A DNA stretch of 64,000 nucleotides. It comes from Rubrivivax sp. SCN 71-131 (GTDB lineage Bacteria > Pseudomonadota > Gammaproteobacteria > Burkholderiales > Burkholderiaceae_C). This document shows, in pieces, positions 51,046-61,100 of this stretch. The DNA is taken from the NCBI GenBank assembly GCA_001724995.1, contig MEFD01000013.1, positions 186,001 through 250,000 on the forward strand, given 5' to 3'. Each line of letters starts with the position of its first letter. Positions within the stretch are counted from its first letter, which is position 1. A program made the translations under genes and the position numbers. Under the pieces are notes generated by a model. It did not search any database. It worked only from the letters and a program-made list of their open reading frames with translations, and was not told the DNA's origin.

Positions 51046-52548
51046 TCAGCGTGCAGCAAAGTGCTGCCGCGCGACCCATTCCGCGAGGGCGTCGGCCAGC
51101 GGGCGCAGCACCGCGGGCCTGGCCTCGTCGTCGTTGAAGATGGCGACGACGACGAGCGCCTGGCCAGCGGCGTCGTGCATCGTGCCCGCGAGCGCGACGA
51201 CGTTGCGCAGCGTTCCGGTCTTCAGCCGCGCCTGGCCGCTGGCGGCGCCGTCGACGAGCCGGCGGCGCAGCGTGCCGTCGATGCCGGCGATCGGCAGGCT
51301 GGCGAGGAACTCCGGCGCCCAGCGGCTGGCGACGCCCGCGCGCACGACGGCAGCGAGCTGCGAAGGCGTGATGCGCTCGCGGCGCGAAAGCCCCGAGCCG
51401 TTGTCGAGCACCAGGCCGCGGTCGTCGATGCCCTGCGCGCCGAACCACGCGCGCACGGCCTGCTCGGCGCGCTGCAGCGTGGCTTCACCGGACCCCTGCG
51501 GCGCCCGCCAGGCGCGCCCCAGCGACAGGTACAGGGTCCGCGAAAGAACATTGTCCGAAGGCTTGTTGATCGCCCGCACGAGTTCGGACAGCGGCCGCGA
51601 GGCGTGCTCAGCGAGCAGCAGCGCCTGCGGCGGCGCCGCGCCTTCGCGCACCTCGCCGCGCCATTGCCCGCCCAGCTCGCGCCAGAGCCGGCGCACGAGG
51701 CGGCCGATGTATTCGTCACGATCCAGGACGTTGAGCGCCAGCGTGCGCTCGCACCGCACCGGCCAGCTGCCGCGCAACACCAGCTCGCGCTTGCGCAGCC
51801 AGCCCTCGGGGCGCAGCTGCGGCGCCTGCCAGCCGTCGTCCCAGCGGCTGCAGTCGCCGTCGACGAGCTGCATCGCGTGCGTCACGCGCAGCCCGGCCAG
51901 CGGCGTCAGCGGCACGACCTGCAGGCCGCGCTCGTCGACGAAGAGTTGCAGGTGCAGCAGGTTGTCGGCGACGAGCAGCGCGTCCGGGATGACGTTGTAG
52001 CCGAACTCGGGCGCGTCGTCGAAGGGCGGCGCACCGAGGTCCGTGCGCGCCGGCGCGAAGGCGCTGCGGTCGAGCACCAGCGCACCGCGGACCTCGACCA
52101 GGCCGCGTGCGCGCGCACGCTGCAGCAGGCTGCGCAGCGCGTCGACGTCGAGGTCGACGTCGCCCTGCCCCTGCAGCACGAGGTCGCCGTGCAGCACGCC
52201 GTGCTCGGGCGCAGCGCTGGCCAGCAGGCGCGTGCGCCCGCGCCAGGCCGGGCCGAGTTGCTCCAATGCCACAAGGGTTGTCACCAGCTTCATCGTCGAT
52301 GCCGGCTGCAGCGCTCGCTCCGCCTGGTGGGCGACGAAGGGCTCGCCGCCGGCTGCCGGCGCGACCACCAGCCCGAGCGAGGCCGCCGGCACCCCGGCCG
52401 CGGCGAGGCGTTGCCGCAGCGGCGCCGGCATCTCGGCGCGCACCGTCGGCACCGTCAGCACGCTGCCCGCGAGCACGAGCGCCGCCAGCCCGCCGGCAAG
52501 ACCGTGGCGGACCGGCATCAGGCAGCGGGCCAGGCGTCGAAGGAACAT
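51046..52548 (-). CDS. dacB: D-alanyl-D-alanine carboxypeptidase/endopeptidase (PBP4)
   Basis: Periplasmic S13-family penicillin-binding protein of 500 residues with a signal peptide (about 1-38). Active-site motifs are complete: SxxK (S84-T-M-K87), SxN (PSDN) and KTG (KTGTL). It trims D-Ala from, or cuts crosslinks between, stem peptides. It is convergent with the dipeptidase gene, which would use the released dipeptide pool. Confidence 0.93.
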   Translation of the reverse strand: MFLRRLARCLMPVRHGLAGGLAALVLAGSVLTVPTVRAEMPAPLRQRLAAAGVPAASLGLVVAPAAGGEPFVAHQAERALQPASTMKLVTTLVALEQLGPAWRGRTRLLASAAPEHGVLHGDLVLQGQGDVDLDVDALRSLLQRARARGLVEVRGALVLDRSAFAPARTDLGAPPFDDAPEFGYNVIPDALLVADNLLHLQLFVDERGLQVVPLTPLAGLRVTHAMQLVDGDCSRWDDGWQAPQLRPEGWLRKRELVLRGSWPVRCERTLALNVLDRDEYIGRLVRRLWRELGGQWRGEVREGAAPPQALLLAEHASRPLSELVRAINKPSDNVLSRTLYLSLGRAWRAPQGSGEATLQRAEQAVRAWFGAQGIDDRGLVLDNGSGLSRRERITPSQLAAVVRAGVASRWAPEFLASLPIAGIDGTLRRRLVDGAASGQARLKTGTLRNVVALAGTMHDAAGQALVVVAIFNDDEARPAVLRPLADALAEWVARQHFAAR

Positions 52549-52795
52549 CCGCGATCGCTCGAATTCGCGCCCGACGATGCGCGCGCGGGCAATGGAAATG
52601 GCAGGGCCAGGGCCCGGGTCGAGGTGCGGGCACAGTCTATGCGCGCGGCGCGAGCACCGCACACGCGCGCCGCTCATGGCGGGGCGATCCGAGCAGGCCA
52701 TTCCCCGCGGTTATGCGACGCGCATGCCTTTTCATTGGCCGCTGCGTCCGCCGCTGCCTACCCTGCCTCGAACAAACGATCGAGGAGAACCGGCG

Positions 52796-55633
52796 ATGAG
52801 ACTCACCCCCCTGGCCGCGGCGGTCGCCGTCCTTGGCCTGTCCTCGGCGGCGCTGGCGCAGACGGCGACGCCGCAGCGCGTCGAGATCACCGGCAGCAGC
52901 ATCAAGCGCATCGCCGCCGAGGGCGCGCTGCCGGTGCAGGTGATCACGCGCCAGGACCTGGAGCGCCAGGGCATCGTCACCGCCGAACAGTTGATCGGCA
53001 CGCTCAGCGCCAACGGCAGCGGGCTCGACAACCTGGCGGCCAATTCGGACGTGGTCGCGGGCGCCCGCCGCGGCGTCAACGGCATGAGCTGCGCCAACCT
53101 GCGCATGCAGGGCTGCGAGGCGACGCTGATCCTGCTCAACGGCCGCCGCGTCGCGGCCTACGGCCTGAGCGGCGGCATCGTCGACGTGCAGTCGATCCCG
53201 ATGGCCGCGGTCGAGCGCGTGGAAGTGCTCAAGGACGGCGCCTCGGCGATCTACGGCACCGACGCCATCGGCGGCGTCATCAACTTCATCCTGCGCCGCG
53301 ACTACCAGGGCCTGGAGGCACAGGCCTTCACCGACGTCACCGAACACGGCGGCGGCAACATCACCCGCTTCAAGCTCACCGGCGGCTTCGGCGACCTCGA
53401 GCGCGACGGCTTCAACGTGCTGGCTGCGCTCTCGCGCAGCGAGAACAAGGCGCTGCGCGGCGACCAGCGCGACTTCGTCGACACCTTCCAGCCCGACCGC
53501 GGCCTCTCGGTGGACACGCGCGGCACGCCGATCGCCACGCTGTTCACGCTCAGTTCGCTCTACACCGCACTCAGCCGCGACAACCTCGACAACACCGGGC
53601 GCAACACCGGGCCGAAGCTGCCCGGCGGCAGTCAGGCCTACAACGGCATCAACATCCTCGACCTGCCCGGCGGCGCGGGCTGCGAATCGGTCGACGGCAT
53701 GGGCGCCTACGACGAAGCGCTGTGGGCCTCGCCGGCCGCGCGCTTCGGCTGCGCCTGGGACACCGGGCGCGCCGCCGTGCTGCAGCAGCCGGTGACCAAC
53801 ACCAACGCCGTGCTGCGCGGCACGCTGCGCCTGGGCGAGCACCAGGTCTACGGCGAATTCACCGGGGCCAAGGTCGAGTCGGAGAAGAGCTTCTCGCCCA
53901 ACCAGATCTCGAGCAGCGCCTCGGCCACGCACGTGTTCCGCAACCTCGCGTATCCGAGCACGGGCGCCTCCTACGACCGCGTGTTCGACGCGCTGGTGGG
54001 CACCTTCCCGCAGCTCGAGGCCAACCGCGGCCAGCCGCTGGCCTTGCGCTGGCGCTGCATGCCCTGCGGCGACCGCGCCATCGACACCGAGAGCGACAGC
54101 TCGCGCTTCCTGATCGCCGCCGATGGGCCGGTCGCAGGCGACTGGAGCTACCGTGCCGGCGCCTCGCGCGCGACCAGCGAGTCGACCTCGACGCTGGCGG
54201 GCGGCTATTTCTACGGCCGCGAGTTCGCGAGCCTCATCAACACCGGCGTGCTCGACCCCTTCTCGCTGACACAAACGCCCGAGGCGCTGGCCGCGCTGCA
54301 GTCGGTGATGGCCGACGGCGTCACGCTCTACGGCGGCAAGTACGTGCTCGAGCAGGTCGACGCCACCTTCAGCGGCCCGGTGGCACGCCTGCCCGGCGGC
54401 GACGTGATGCTGGCCGTCGGCACCGACCTGCGGCGCGAGAAGTACCGCTTCAACGGCAACGAGACCGACCTCGCGACCCAGGCGCGCATCTTCAACGCCC
54501 CCTTCGACAGCACCAACACACTGGCGCCGGTCAAGCGCGACGTGAAGGCGGTGTTCGCCGAAGTGCAGGTGCCGGTGACCAAGCAGCTCGAGCTGAACCT
54601 GGCGGCGCGCTACGACGACTACAGCGGGTTCGGCAGCACGACCAACCCCAAGGCCACGCTGCTCTTCAAGCCGACCGGGCAGGTCGCGCTGCGCGCCTCC
54701 TACGGCACGGGGTTCCGCGTGCCGACCTTCAGCCAGCTCTTCTTCGGCATCACCGAATCGCCCTACTCGGGCAAGGACCTGGTGGACCCGACCCAGTGCC
54801 CCGACGGCAAGGTCAGCGCCACGCCCGGCTGCGAGCTCATCACGCCCACCATCCTCACCGGCGGCAAGCCCGACCTCAGCCCCGAGGAGAGCAAGCAGTG
54901 GACCGCAGGGATCGTCTGGGAGCCCAGCGCCAACTTCAACGTCAGCGTCGACTACTGGGACATCCAGCGCGAGGGCACGGTGCAGTCGCTGTCGCTGGCC
55001 GATCTGGTGAAGAACCACGCCCTCTTCCCGGCCAACTTCATCCGTGACCCTTCCGGCGAGATCACCGCCATCGACAACCGCTGGGTCAACGCCGGCCAGA
55101 CCGCCACCCAAGGGGTCGACATCAACGCGCGGCTGCAGGGGCGGCTGACCGACGCGCGCTGGTCGGTGGTGCTGGATGGCAGCTACCTGCTGAAGAAGAA
55201 ATCGCGCCTGCTCGCCAGCTCGCCCTTCGGCGCCAGCGAAGTCGGCGTCTTCACGCGCTCGGGCGACCTCGGCCTGCGCTGGAAGCACAGCCTCACCGGC
55301 AGCTACACGCGCGGCGCCTGGACGGCCATGCTGCAGAACCTCTACCGCAGCGGCTACACCGACCGCGTGCTGCCCGGTGTCGCCAACGGCAGCGTCGTGC
55401 CGCCGAACTGGAACGCCAAGGTCAAGGCCTACCAGCTCTGGAACGCAAGCGTCGGCTACGCGGTGATGAAGAACCTGAACGTCACGCTGGGCGTGAAGAA
55501 CCTGCTCGACAAGGATCCGCCCTTCTCCGCCGCCTACGACGACAACACCGGCGCCGGCAGCTCCTGGGAGCCGCGCGTGGCCGACCCGCGCGGGCGCTCG
55601 TTCACGCTGCAGCTCGACTACAAGTTCTTCTGA
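52796..55633 (+). CDS. Large TonB-dependent receptor (nutrient-uptake type)
   Basis: Outer-membrane receptor of 945 residues with a signal peptide (1-22, ALAQ), a TonB-box-like VEITGSSIKR (28-37) and a plug with AAVERVEVLKDGASAIYGTDAIGGVINFI. A long barrel ends in DYKFF. The ITGSSI start and large size are typical of Oar-like/carbohydrate or peptide receptors abundant in Burkholderiales and Xanthomonadales. Pairs of cysteines in the plug (CANLRMQGC) are noteworthy. GAGGAGAA precedes the ATG. The ligand is unknown. Confidence 0.88.
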   Translation: MRLTPLAAAVAVLGLSSAALAQTATPQRVEITGSSIKRIAAEGALPVQVITRQDLERQGIVTAEQLIGTLSANGSGLDNLAANSDVVAGARRGVNGMSCANLRMQGCEATLILLNGRRVAAYGLSGGIVDVQSIPMAAVERVEVLKDGASAIYGTDAIGGVINFILRRDYQGLEAQAFTDVTEHGGGNITRFKLTGGFGDLERDGFNVLAALSRSENKALRGDQRDFVDTFQPDRGLSVDTRGTPIATLFTLSSLYTALSRDNLDNTGRNTGPKLPGGSQAYNGINILDLPGGAGCESVDGMGAYDEALWASPAARFGCAWDTGRAAVLQQPVTNTNAVLRGTLRLGEHQVYGEFTGAKVESEKSFSPNQISSSASATHVFRNLAYPSTGASYDRVFDALVGTFPQLEANRGQPLALRWRCMPCGDRAIDTESDSSRFLIAADGPVAGDWSYRAGASRATSESTSTLAGGYFYGREFASLINTGVLDPFSLTQTPEALAALQSVMADGVTLYGGKYVLEQVDATFSGPVARLPGGDVMLAVGTDLRREKYRFNGNETDLATQARIFNAPFDSTNTLAPVKRDVKAVFAEVQVPVTKQLELNLAARYDDYSGFGSTTNPKATLLFKPTGQVALRASYGTGFRVPTFSQLFFGITESPYSGKDLVDPTQCPDGKVSATPGCELITPTILTGGKPDLSPEESKQWTAGIVWEPSANFNVSVDYWDIQREGTVQSLSLADLVKNHALFPANFIRDPSGEITAIDNRWVNAGQTATQGVDINARLQGRLTDARWSVVLDGSYLLKKKSRLLASSPFGASEVGVFTRSGDLGLRWKHSLTGSYTRGAWTAMLQNLYRSGYTDRVLPGVANGSVVPPNWNAKVKAYQLWNASVGYAVMKNLNVTLGVKNLLDKDPPFSAAYDDNTGAGSSWEPRVADPRGRSFTLQLDYKFF

Positions 55634-55646
55634 GCATCCCCAGGGC

Positions 55647-55664
55647 CGGGCTGCGCCCAGCCCG
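55647..55664 (+). terminator. Hairpin after the TonB receptor gene
   Basis: CGGGCTG (55647-55653) pairs with CAGCCCG (55658-55664) around a 4-base loop, 13 bases after the stop. It lacks a T tract. Together with the following inverted repeat it probably ends transcription between two convergent genes. Confidence 0.45.
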
Positions 55665-55678
55665 CCCCCTCGCGGGAG

Positions 55679-55710
55679 TCGAGCAAAGTGGCGGAGCCAC
55701 ATTTGCTCGA
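55679..55710. repeat. Imperfect inverted repeat, REP-like or terminator
   Basis: TCGAGCAAAGTGGC (55679-55692) and GCCACATTTGCTCGA (55696-55710) form a long stem with one bulged base and a GGA loop. It is the only notable structure in the 221-base gap between convergent genes; the remainder shows nothing I recognise. The AAA/TTT inside the stem sets it apart from surrounding GC-rich DNA. Confidence 0.6.
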
Positions 55711-55854
55711 GATCGACGCCACGCGCGGCTGGTGAGCTTTCACGCGCTGACCGGCAGCTCGGCGCGGGCGGCCTTCAGCGCACGGACGCTGCGCGCGGTG
55801 TGGATGCCGCCACGCCCGCAGCAGCCGCTGCGGCGCGACGCCGCCGTGGCGTGA

Positions 55855-56829
55855 TCAGGCCAGCCGCCGCGCGCTCGGCTGCGCGAGGTAGTACCACTCC
55901 TGCCCCGGCTCGGCGCGGCTGTTGGGGAAGACGATGCGGCCGTCGGCCGCTGCCGCCAGCAGTTGGCCGTCGTGGCGCACGGCGATCGGCTCGCCGGCGC
56001 GGACGGCATCGAAGCTGGCCCACTCGCGCACGAAGCGATCGTCGCCATGCAAGCGGTCGACAACCTCGACCAGGCGCAGCCGTTCGTGGTCCTGGCGCGG
56101 CGGCTGCAGCTCGATCTCGGCCAGGCCGAGCAGCGCCAGCGTCTGCCGGATGGCGCGGTAGGCCACCTCGGGCGCCTGCGGGTCGCCGTGCGGGCCGCAC
56201 TCCAGCGTCATCGCCCAGCCGCCGCGCGCACGCATGTACTCGGTCGTGCCGACGCCGTAGTTCGGGTCGGCATCCAGCGTGCGGCCCGAGGCCCGGGCAC
56301 GCGCGCGCCGCCGCGCCACGCCCGACCCGTAGACGGCAAGCCAGCCGTCGACGACGCGCCGCACGCCCAGGTGCCGCGCCAGGCGCTCCTCCTTCGCGGC
56401 GTGCGCGAAGGGCTCGAGCGCGCCCTCGTTATCCTCGGGGCCGATCATCACGAAGGCCTCGCCCGCGCCATGGAAGGAATGCAGGTCCAGCAGCGCATCG
56501 TGCGCGTCCAGCAGCGGGCACAGCACGTTGGCCAGGCGGTCCTCGAAGTCCTGCGGCACGGCGCTCGGGCGCAGGTTGCGATTGAGGTTGCGCTCGCCCG
56601 CGCGCTGGCCCAGGGCGTAGGCCAGCGGGTTCGTCACCGGCACGAAGCTGACGCCGCCGCGCGCGATGCGCAGCGCGCCGGAGTCGAGCTCGGCGAGGAT
56701 GCGCGCGATGCCGCGCGTGCCCGCGATCTCGTTGCCGTGCACGGCCCCCAGCACCAGCAGGCGCGGGCCGGGGCGCAGGCCGTGAAACGCGTGGACGCGC
56801 AGATGCTGCGGCGTTGCGGTATCGCTCAT
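55855..56829 (-). CDS. Succinylglutamate desuccinylase/aspartoacylase-family protein
   Basis: Zinc-dependent M14-like deacylase of 324 residues. Candidate ligands are H31 and E34 (GAVHGNEIAG) and H117 (DLHSFHG). The arginine-rich substrate motif NLNRNLRP (81-88) and a later catalytic Glu (TLECGPHG) are present. It could remove an acyl group from N-acyl amino acids. No arginine-succinyltransferase genes are adjacent, so the substrate is open. Confidence 0.82.
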   Translation of the reverse strand: MSDTATPQHLRVHAFHGLRPGPRLLVLGAVHGNEIAGTRGIARILAELDSGALRIARGGVSFVPVTNPLAYALGQRAGERNLNRNLRPSAVPQDFEDRLANVLCPLLDAHDALLDLHSFHGAGEAFVMIGPEDNEGALEPFAHAAKEERLARHLGVRRVVDGWLAVYGSGVARRRARARASGRTLDADPNYGVGTTEYMRARGGWAMTLECGPHGDPQAPEVAYRAIRQTLALLGLAEIELQPPRQDHERLRLVEVVDRLHGDDRFVREWASFDAVRAGEPIAVRHDGQLLAAAADGRIVFPNSRAEPGQEWYYLAQPSARRLA

Positions 56830-56901
56830 GGGACGTTCGTGCAGTCTCGTCGAAGCCGGCGAGCATAGCGGCGGCGCCGCCGCACCGCCGCTGAGCCCGG
56901 C

Positions 56902-57993
56902 TCAGGGCGCGATCACCAGCCGGTCGCGCCCCAGCCGCTTGGCTTCACCGAGCGCGTGCTCGGCGCGCCCGAGCGTGTCCTCGACGGACTCGCCCGCGTG
57001 ATGCTCGGCCAACCCCGCCGACAGCGTCACCGCGAGCGCGCCGCCGGGAACGGCGATCTGCAGCGCGGCCACGCCGCTGCGCACGCGCTCGACGCCGCCC
57101 TTGGCCAGCGCGCCGTGGGCGTCGCACAGCAGCAGCACGAAGCGGTCGCCACCCCAGCGCGCGAAGGCGTCGGAGACGCGCACGCGGCGCATCGCCTCGT
57201 GCGCCACGCTGCGCAGCACGGCATCACCGACGCCGCGGCCGCGCGTCTCGTTGAGGGTCTTGAAGCGGTCGATGTCGAGCACCGCGAGGCAGAAGCTGCG
57301 CCCGGAGCGGATGCAGCGCTGGTGCTCCTGCTCCATCAGCTCGCGGATGTGGCGCCGGTTGATGAGGCCGGTCAGCTCGTCGCGCGTGGCCAGCTCGCGG
57401 ATGCGCTCGAGCGCGGCCTGCAGGTCCTGCTGCTGGCGACGGCTGCGCTCGCGCATGCGCGCCATGCGCGCGCTGAGCACCGAGACCGCCGGCAGCATCG
57501 TCGCCACCAGCCCGAAGTGCACCAGCTCGACCCAGGGCGCGGCGTCGCCGCGCAGCACCAGCCACAGCATCGCCGCGCCGAGCATGGCCGCGGCAAAGAC
57601 GCTGCCGCGGCGCATCTGGCGCGGCGTGGCCGAGAGCATGGCGGCCATCAGCACCACCATGAGCACGAGAAAGAGCCCGCCACGCGCGGCACCGGCCATC
57701 AGGTAGCCGCCGGCGCAGGCGAGGCTGCCGCCGACGATCTGCGCCATGGTCAGCGCCGGGTCGACGAAGCGCCGCGACCAGCCGCTGCGGATCGCCAGCT
57801 TCAGCAGCAGCGCCCAGCCGGGCGCCAGCAGCGCCCAGGCGAGCGCCGGGGGCAGCGGCGCCAGGCCCGCCAGCGCCAGCGCCAGCAGTCCCGCGGCGCC
57901 GACGAGCATGGCGATGACGACCATGGTCGCCTGCACCAGGCGCGTGCGTTGCACGGCCTCGGTCGTCAGCAGCACGTCAAGGAGGCGGCGCAT
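56902..57993 (-). CDS. Membrane GGDEF-domain protein with altered active site
   Basis: Protein of 363 residues: five or six transmembrane helices (about 20-170), a short coiled coil (175-200) and a GGDEF domain (about 200-363). The signature reads GGDRF (281-285) instead of GG[D/E]EF, so one key acidic residue is replaced by Arg. The I-site RVSD (272-275) and metal-binding D240 are kept. It may be an inactive cyclase acting as a c-di-GMP sensor, or have low activity. The start is not backed by a strong ribosome site. Confidence 0.82.
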   Translation of the reverse strand: MRRLLDVLLTTEAVQRTRLVQATMVVIAMLVGAAGLLALALAGLAPLPPALAWALLAPGWALLLKLAIRSGWSRRFVDPALTMAQIVGGSLACAGGYLMAGAARGGLFLVLMVVLMAAMLSATPRQMRRGSVFAAAMLGAAMLWLVLRGDAAPWVELVHFGLVATMLPAVSVLSARMARMRERSRRQQQDLQAALERIRELATRDELTGLINRRHIRELMEQEHQRCIRSGRSFCLAVLDIDRFKTLNETRGRGVGDAVLRSVAHEAMRRVRVSDAFARWGGDRFVLLLCDAHGALAKGGVERVRSGVAALQIAVPGGALAVTLSAGLAEHHAGESVEDTLGRAEHALGEAKRLGRDRLVIAP

Positions 57994-58157
57994 CGACTCG
58001 ATCGGACGACAGGAGGGGCCACAGAAGTGGGCAAGCGTAGCGCATGCCGCGCCCGCGCTGCGCCACGCCCATGCCACCTCGGCCCACGCGAAGCGGCGTC
58101 GCGGCCTACACTGCCCCGCAGCCCCCGCCCATTTGCCTGCCCTTTCGCGCCCGTGCC

Positions 58158-61100
58158 ATGAACGCTCCACTGCCCGACGCCGTCCGCAAGGCCCTGGAAT
58201 CCGTCACGCTCGACGACAAGTACACGCTCGAGCGCGGGCGCGCCTTCATGAGCGGCGTGCAGGCGCTGGTGCGCTTGCCGATGCTGCAGCGCGTGCGCGA
58301 CGCGGCGGCCGGGCTGAACACCGCCGGCTACGTCAGCGGCTACCGCGGCAGCCCGCTCGGCGGCTACGACCAGGCGCTGTGGCAGGCCCGCACGCACCTG
58401 GCGGCGCAGAACATCGTCTTCCAGCCCGCGGTCAACGAGGAGCTCGCCGCCACCGCGATCTGGGGCACGCAGCTGCTGGACCTCTTCCCCGACAAGAAGA
58501 AGTTCGACGGCGTGTTCGGCATCTGGTACGGCAAGGGTCCGGGGGTGGACCGCAGCGGCGACGCCTTCAAGCACGCCAACATGGCCGGCACCGCGCGCCA
58601 CGGCGGCGTCATCGCGGTGGCCGGCGACGACCACGTCGCCAAGAGCAGCACCGCGGCGCACCAGAGCGATCACATCTTCAAGGCCTGCGGCCTGCCGGTG
58701 TTCTTCCCGAGCAACGTGCAGGAGATCCTCGACCTCGGCCTGCACGCCTTCGCGATGAGCCGCTTCGCCGGCGTGTGGGCGGGCATGAAGACGATCCAGG
58801 AGGTGGTCGAGTCCTCGGCCTCGGTCGTCATCGATGCGCAGCGCGTGCCCATCGTGCTGCCCGAGGACTTCACCATGCCGCCGGGCGGCGTGCACGTGCG
58901 CTGGCCCGACCATGCGCTCGAGCAGGAGGCGCGGCTGTTCGACTTCAAGTGGTACGCGGCGCTGGCCTACGTGCGCTCCAACCGCCTCAACCGCGACCTC
59001 GTGCGCGGCGACCGGGACCGCTTCGGCCTCATCGCCAGCGGCAAGGCCTACAACGACATGCGCCAGGCGCTGCACGACCTGGGGATCGACGACGACGACT
59101 GCCGGCGCCTGGGCATCCGCGTGCACAAGGTGGCCGTGGTCTGGCCGCTGGAGGCGACGATCGCACGGCACTTCGCGCAAGGCCTGCAGGAGATCCTCGT
59201 CGTCGAGGAGAAGCGCCAGCTCATCGAGTACCAGCTCAAGGAGGAGCTCTACAACTGGCGCGACGACGTGCGCCCCAACGTGCTCGGCAAGTTCGACGAG
59301 GCCGAGGGCGACGTCAGCGGCGGCGAATGGAGCCGCGCCAACCCGAGCGCGAACACGCTGCTGCGCGCCAAGGCCGACCTCAACCCGTCCATCATCGCGC
59401 GCGCCATCGCCAGGCGGCTGAAGAAGCTCGGCGTGGACGCCGACACCGCGCGCCACCTGGACGCGCGCATCGCCTTCATCGACGCACGCGAGCAGGCGCT
59501 GGCGCGCATCCCCGCCGGCGGCGAGCGCACGCCCTGGTTCTGCAGCGGCTGCCCGCACAACACGAGCACGCGCGTGCCCGAGGGCTCGCGCGCGGCCGCC
59601 GGCATCGGCTGCCACTTCATGGCCACCTGGATGGACCGCCGCACCATCACCTTCAGCCAGATGGGCGGCGAGGGCGTGAGCTGGCTCGGGCAGGCGCCGT
59701 TCACCACCGAGCAGCACCTCTTCGCCAACCTCGGCGACGGCACCTACTACCACAGCGGCGTGCTGGCGGTGCGCCAGGCGATCGCCGCCGGCGTCAGCAT
59801 CACCTACAAGATCCTCTTCAACGACGCGGTGGCGATGACCGGCGGCCAGCCGGTGGACGGCACGCTGCGCGTGCCCGAGATGACGCGCGAACTCGAGGCC
59901 GAGGGCGCGAAGAAGATCGTCGTCGTCACCGACGAGCCCGAGAAGTACGAGGCCGTGCAGAGCCGCCTGGCCCCCGGCGTGACGGTGCGCCACCGCGACG
60001 CGCTCGACGCCGTGCAGCGCGAGCTGCGCGCCGTGCCGGGCTGCACCATCCTGATCTACGACCAGACCTGCGCCACCGAGAAGCGGCGGCGCAGGAAGCG
60101 CGGCACGCTGGCCACGCCGGCGAAGACGGTGCTCATCAACGAGCTCGTATGCGAGGGCTGCGGCGACTGCAGCGTGCAGAGCAACTGCCTCAGCGTGGAA
60201 CCGGTGGAGACCGAGTTCGGCCGCAAGCGGCAGATCAACCAGAGCACCTGCAACAAGGACTTCAGCTGCGTCAAGGGCTTCTGCCCGAGCTTCGTGACCA
60301 TCGAGGGCGGCACGCGCAAGGCCGTCAGGCGCGAGCCGCGCGGCGACCTCGCGGCGATGCCGCCGCTGCCCGAGCCGGCGCTGCCGCCGGCCGAGCAGGC
60401 CTGCGCAATCCTCGTGGCCGGCGTCGGCGGCACCGGCGTCATCACCATCGGCCAGCTGCTGGGCATGGCCGCGCATCTCGAAGGCAAGGGTGTGGTGACG
60501 CAGGACGCCGGAGGCCTCGCGCAGAAGGGCGGCGCGGCCTGGAGCCACGTGCAGATCGCCGAGCGGCCCGAGGCCCTGTTCACGACCAAGGTCGAGACCG
60601 CCCAGGCCGACCTCGTGCTCGCCTGCGACGCGATCGTCGCCGCCACCCGGCCGACGCTGCAGGTGATGCACCCCGGGCGCACTTTCGTCGCGCTCAACAG
60701 CCACGGCACGCCCACCGCCGCGCTGATCGGCGACCCGAACTGGCAGTTCCCGGGCGCGCGCTGCGAGGAGGCGATCGCCGCCACCGTCGGCCATGCACGC
60801 CTGGCCACCTTCGACGCCGAGCAGGCGGCCGTGCAACTGTTGGGCGAATCGATCTACGCCAACCCGCTGCTGCTGGGCTATGCGTGGCAGCGGGGTCGCA
60901 TCCCGCTGGCCCGCGAGTCGTTGCTGCAGGCGATGGCGCTCAACGGCGTGCAGGTGCACAACAACCAGGCCGCCTTCGAGTGGGGCCGCCACTGTGCGCA
61001 CGACCTCGCCGCGGTGCAGGCGCGCTTCGTCGCGCAGCAGGCGATCCGGCAGGCGAGCCAGCCCTCGCTCGACGAACGGGTCGCGCGCCGCGTCGACTTC

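Noticed and set aside
52637..55702. Open frame of about 1000 codons antisense to the large TonB receptor
   Set aside because: No recognisable domains and composition typical of antisense frames in high-GC DNA; the plus-strand receptor is unmistakable.
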